A DNA stretch of 64,000 nt from Clostridium manihotivorum (GTDB lineage Bacteria > Bacillota > Clostridia > Clostridiales > Clostridiaceae). Below the pieces are notes generated by a model. That model did no database searches. It had not been told where the DNA came from and worked only from the letters and a program-made list of their open reading frames with translations. The stretch covers positions 3,985,776 to 4,049,775 of the forward strand of contig NZ_CP025746.1 of the NCBI RefSeq assembly GCF_004015185.1, written 5' to 3'. This document shows, one piece after another, positions 61,662-64,000 of the stretch. Position numbers and translations under genes: made by a program. Position 1 is the first letter of the stretch. Each line of letters begins with the position of its first letter.

Positions 61662-63332
61662 TTAATGCAAGAGATATACTCTAGCTTCATATGGCTTTAG
61701 CAAAAAGTTATCAATATTATTGGTATCAACTTCATAATTTGCTATTAGAAGCTCTGCTTCCTTGAACTGGACATCTGCAGGTAGCTTGAACTGAACCTCT
61801 TTTTCAAAGAAATTAAGTATCACTAATAGCCTCTCATCCTCAAATCTTCTTATATATGAAAATATATTTTCATCATCTTTATATAAAAGGTTTATATCCC
61901 CATAAACAATAATAGGGTTTTCTTTACGTAATTTAATCAGCTTTTGGTAATAGTAAAATATCGAATTTCTATCCTCTAAAGCTTGTTCAACATTTATATC
62001 TGTATAGTTTGGATTTACCTTAAGCCAAGGTTCACCTTCTGTAAAACCTGCATTTTCTGTAGCATTCCATTGCATAGGTGTTCTTACATTATCCCTACCC
62101 TTTGCATAGATTGACTTCATAAGTTCCTCTTTTTCCACGCCTTGAGCAGTCTTTTCCTTGAACATATTTATTATTTCAATATCCTTATATTCAGAAATGT
62201 CAAACTGTACATTGGTCATGCCAATTTCTTCGCCTTGGTATACATATGGTGTGCCTTGCCAAGTGTGAAGAAAAGTTGCAAGCATCTTTGCTGACTGTAA
62301 CCTATATTCTTTATCATTACCAAACCTAGAAACCATTCTTGGCTGGTCATGGTTGTTTAAAAATAAAGAGTTCCAGCCCTTATCTTTTAAAGCTTCATAC
62401 CATTTGAACATTATATTCTTAAAGGTTGTTAGCTTCCATGGCCTTAAGTCCCACTTTCCATTACCAGAATCTATATCCATAAGCTCAAACTGAAAAAGCA
62501 TATTAAGCTCATCTCTATCTTCATTGACATAAAGCTTTGCTGTGTCAGGATCTACACCTGGTGCTTCTCCTACAGTCATGATGTCATACTTACTTAAAAC
62601 CTCTCTATTCATTTCTTGAAGAAATTCATGTACCCTTGGTCCATTTGCAAAAAGAGGAAATCCATTACCATAAAGATCCTGTTCTCCTTTTTCTCCATCA
62701 GGTAGCCCAGGAACCTTGGATATTAGGTTTATTACATCCATCCTAAAGCCATCAATACCTTTATCAAACCAGTACTTCATCATATTATAAACTTCGTTTC
62801 TTACTTTTTCATTTTCCCAATTTAAATCTGGTTGCTTTTTTGAGAAAAGATGTAAGAAGTACTCATCAGTTGCTTCATCATATTGCCATACAGATCCACT
62901 AAAGAAAGAACCCCAGTTGTTTGGTGGGTTGCCATCTTTACCTTTTCTCCATATATAATAATCTCTATAAGGGTTGTCCTTTGACTTTTTACTTTCAACA
63001 AACCATTGGTGCTCATCTGAGGAATGATTTACCACTAGATCCATTACTAACTTCAAACCTCTTTTATGCATTCCCTCTAAAAGTTCATCGAAGTCACCCA
63101 TTGTTCCAAACTCGTCCATTATATCTCTATAGTCACTTATGTCATATCCATTATCATCATTAGGGGACTTATATACCGGACTAAGCCATATAACATCCAC
63201 CCCTAATTCTTTTAGGTAATCAAGCTTTTCTATGATTCCTCTTAGATCACCTACACCATCTCCATTTGAATCCTTAAAGCTCCTTGGGTATATTTGATAT
63301 ACTACTGCTTCTTTCCACCATTTTCTTTCCAT
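61662..63332 (-). CDS. malL: GH13 oligo-1,6-glucosidase / alpha-glucosidase
   Basis: A 556-residue cytoplasmic enzyme beginning ERKWWKEAVVYQIYPRSFKD. GH13 motifs: VMDLVVNHSSDEH (region I), GFRMDVINL (nucleophile Asp, region II), GEAPG (acid Glu, region III) and NNHDQPR (region IV). The MDVINL sequence is typical of the oligo-1,6-glucosidase (GH13_31) branch, which cleaves isomaltose and panose. Position between the GH66 and GH15 genes supports dextran or isomalto-oligosaccharide use. Confidence 0.93.
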   Translation of the reverse strand: MERKWWKEAVVYQIYPRSFKDSNGDGVGDLRGIIEKLDYLKELGVDVIWLSPVYKSPNDDNGYDISDYRDIMDEFGTMGDFDELLEGMHKRGLKLVMDLVVNHSSDEHQWFVESKKSKDNPYRDYYIWRKGKDGNPPNNWGSFFSGSVWQYDEATDEYFLHLFSKKQPDLNWENEKVRNEVYNMMKYWFDKGIDGFRMDVINLISKVPGLPDGEKGEQDLYGNGFPLFANGPRVHEFLQEMNREVLSKYDIMTVGEAPGVDPDTAKLYVNEDRDELNMLFQFELMDIDSGNGKWDLRPWKLTTFKNIMFKWYEALKDKGWNSLFLNNHDQPRMVSRFGNDKEYRLQSAKMLATFLHTWQGTPYVYQGEEIGMTNVQFDISEYKDIEIINMFKEKTAQGVEKEELMKSIYAKGRDNVRTPMQWNATENAGFTEGEPWLKVNPNYTDINVEQALEDRNSIFYYYQKLIKLRKENPIIVYGDINLLYKDDENIFSYIRRFEDERLLVILNFFEKEVQFKLPADVQFKEAELLIANYEVDTNNIDNFLLKPYEARVYLLH

Positions 63333-63516
63333 AACTGCACCCCTCCACTTATTTTACGATACAAATTCTTATAAGTTATTTACACAAATATTGATATTAC
63401 AAAATAATTAACTCTATTCAGTGACATAAAGCATATATTTTCGTTACCACATGTATAGAATTTCGCTATACTTTTTAAACACAAAAAATATGTTATAAAT
63501 TTTATTGTGATAATTA

Positions 63517-63568
63517 GGTTATCCATATTCAATAATCTCTATTTTTTAGACTAAGTATATGGATAACC
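63517..63568 (-). terminator. Terminator-like hairpin after the GH66 gene
   Basis: GGTTATCCATAT (63517-63528) pairs with ATATGGATAACC (63557-63568). It lies past the stop of the GH66-like gene at 63693, though the T-tract is not strong. The 63333-63692 gap holds nothing else recognised. Confidence 0.6.
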
Positions 63569-63692
63569 CATCAAATGTGTTTTAATACTTTAATAAATTT
63601 TTATGCTCTCAAGCTTAGTAAGTCTTTTTAGGTTAATCTTGCCAAGCTCTACTATTATAGCCTTAAAATTGTTATGTTAAATATATAGCTGT

Positions 63693-64000
63693 CTAATATT
63701 CTATATATATAAGGTCCCATACATAAAGTTCGGGCACTACAAATCTGATTTCATTTCCCTGGTCACCTTCTACATAACTGAAGTTCAACCTTACAGCTTT
63801 TCCATCTTCAAAATCTGGAGAAGCTAGATACACAGCCTTAACTTCATTGCAAGTAAGTACTGAAACTTCAATATTCTCTGTCTTTGCTGGAAGCTTTTCC
63901 TTAGGTTCATTCCAGTTCATATCTTCAATGCCTTTAAAATTAACTAGATTAATAACCTTAAAATCTGGCTTTTCTTTTACTAAAGACCAAACTTTATCTG
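63693..64000 (-). CDS. C-terminus of a GH66-type dextranase/CITase-like protein (5' part off window)
   Basis: The frame is open from the right edge and ends TAG-like at 63693; ATG 63920 is internal. The visible 102 residues read VWSLVKEKPDFKVINLVNF, EDMNWNEPKEKLPAKTENIE, EVKAVYLASPDFEDGKAVRL and ELYVWDLIYIEY, a beta-sandwich end typical of GH66 dextranases and cycloisomaltooligosaccharide glucanotransferases. The family is assigned from this short end only. It would supply isomalto-oligosaccharides for the GH13 enzyme downstream. Confidence 0.65.
   Translation of the reverse strand, partial: DKVWSLVKEKPDFKVINLVNFKGIEDMNWNEPKEKLPAKTENIEVSVLTCNEVKAVYLASPDFEDGKAVRLNFSYVEGDQGNEIRFVVPELYVWDLIYIEY

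Noticed and set aside
1-64000. CRISPR arrays, tRNA or rRNA genes, prophage
   Set aside because: No regularly spaced short direct repeats, cloverleaf-like sequences, rRNA blocks or phage structural genes were seen.

Overview
The window is AT-rich, low-GC Gram-positive DNA, best explained as a chromosomal segment of a Clostridium-type firmicute. This is inferred from gene content (oleate hydratase, a CD3324-like protein, fructoselysine genes, two-component/ABC modules), strong AGGAGG-type ribosome sites, frequent TTG/GTG starts and many U-tailed terminators. No rRNA, tRNA, CRISPR array or phage module was found. The species cannot be named from the sequence alone.

Layout. 1-4.4 kb: a MEMO-AMMECR1 gene is interrupted by a group II intron whose 3' end lies off the left edge, and the intron is itself split by a complete IS4-family element with a 10-bp target duplication. 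4.5-9.2 kb: small regulator and membrane protein, oleate hydratase, SGNH esterase. 9.5-11.4 kb: YtrA-type regulator with an ABC exporter. 11.7-17.8 kb: pentapeptide protein, PIN-like protein, a decayed IS66-family element, GNAT acetyltransferase and a small membrane protein with a broken start. 16.9-26.0 kb: two two-component systems; the second brackets five ABC-transporter genes in an antimicrobial-peptide-resistance-like operon. 26.2-33.6 kb: an HscC-type Hsp70 with a J-like membrane partner, a CD3324-like protein, a degenerate HD-GYP protein, two DUF2382 proteins and a YihY/BrkB protein. 33.7-40.3 kb: PadR-flavodoxin-VC0807 operon, a Cys-rich pentapeptide protein, a tandemly duplicated IS630-family element and a metalloprotease whose C-terminus it replaced. 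40.5-48.9 kb: a fructoselysine (Amadori product) locus with two kinases, two GntR/UTRA regulators, a transporter, FrlB deglycase, a deleted frlC, plus an amidohydrolase and a YjbQ protein. 49-54 kb: YtcJ-type amidohydrolase and secreted or membrane proteins. 54.7-57.2 kb: a fluoride module with a ClC-F exporter behind a fluoride riboswitch, and a pair of CrcB/Fluc proteins. 58.3-64 kb: an alpha-glucan, probably dextran, cluster (GH66 end, GH13 oligo-1,6-glucosidase, broken GH15).

A striking feature is the load of short non-coding repeats between genes: (A) a 96-bp TA-flanked hairpin MITE, at least seven copies; (B) a longer MITE with GGCTvTGTT-type ends and near-perfect 8-bp target duplications, four copies; (C) a diverged roughly 95-bp hairpin beginning near GATGTACCACTTC, about nine copies. 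One C copy has displaced the start of the GH15 gene. With three insertion sequences, one group II intron and several frameshifted or deleted genes, this is a segment of active genome remodelling.
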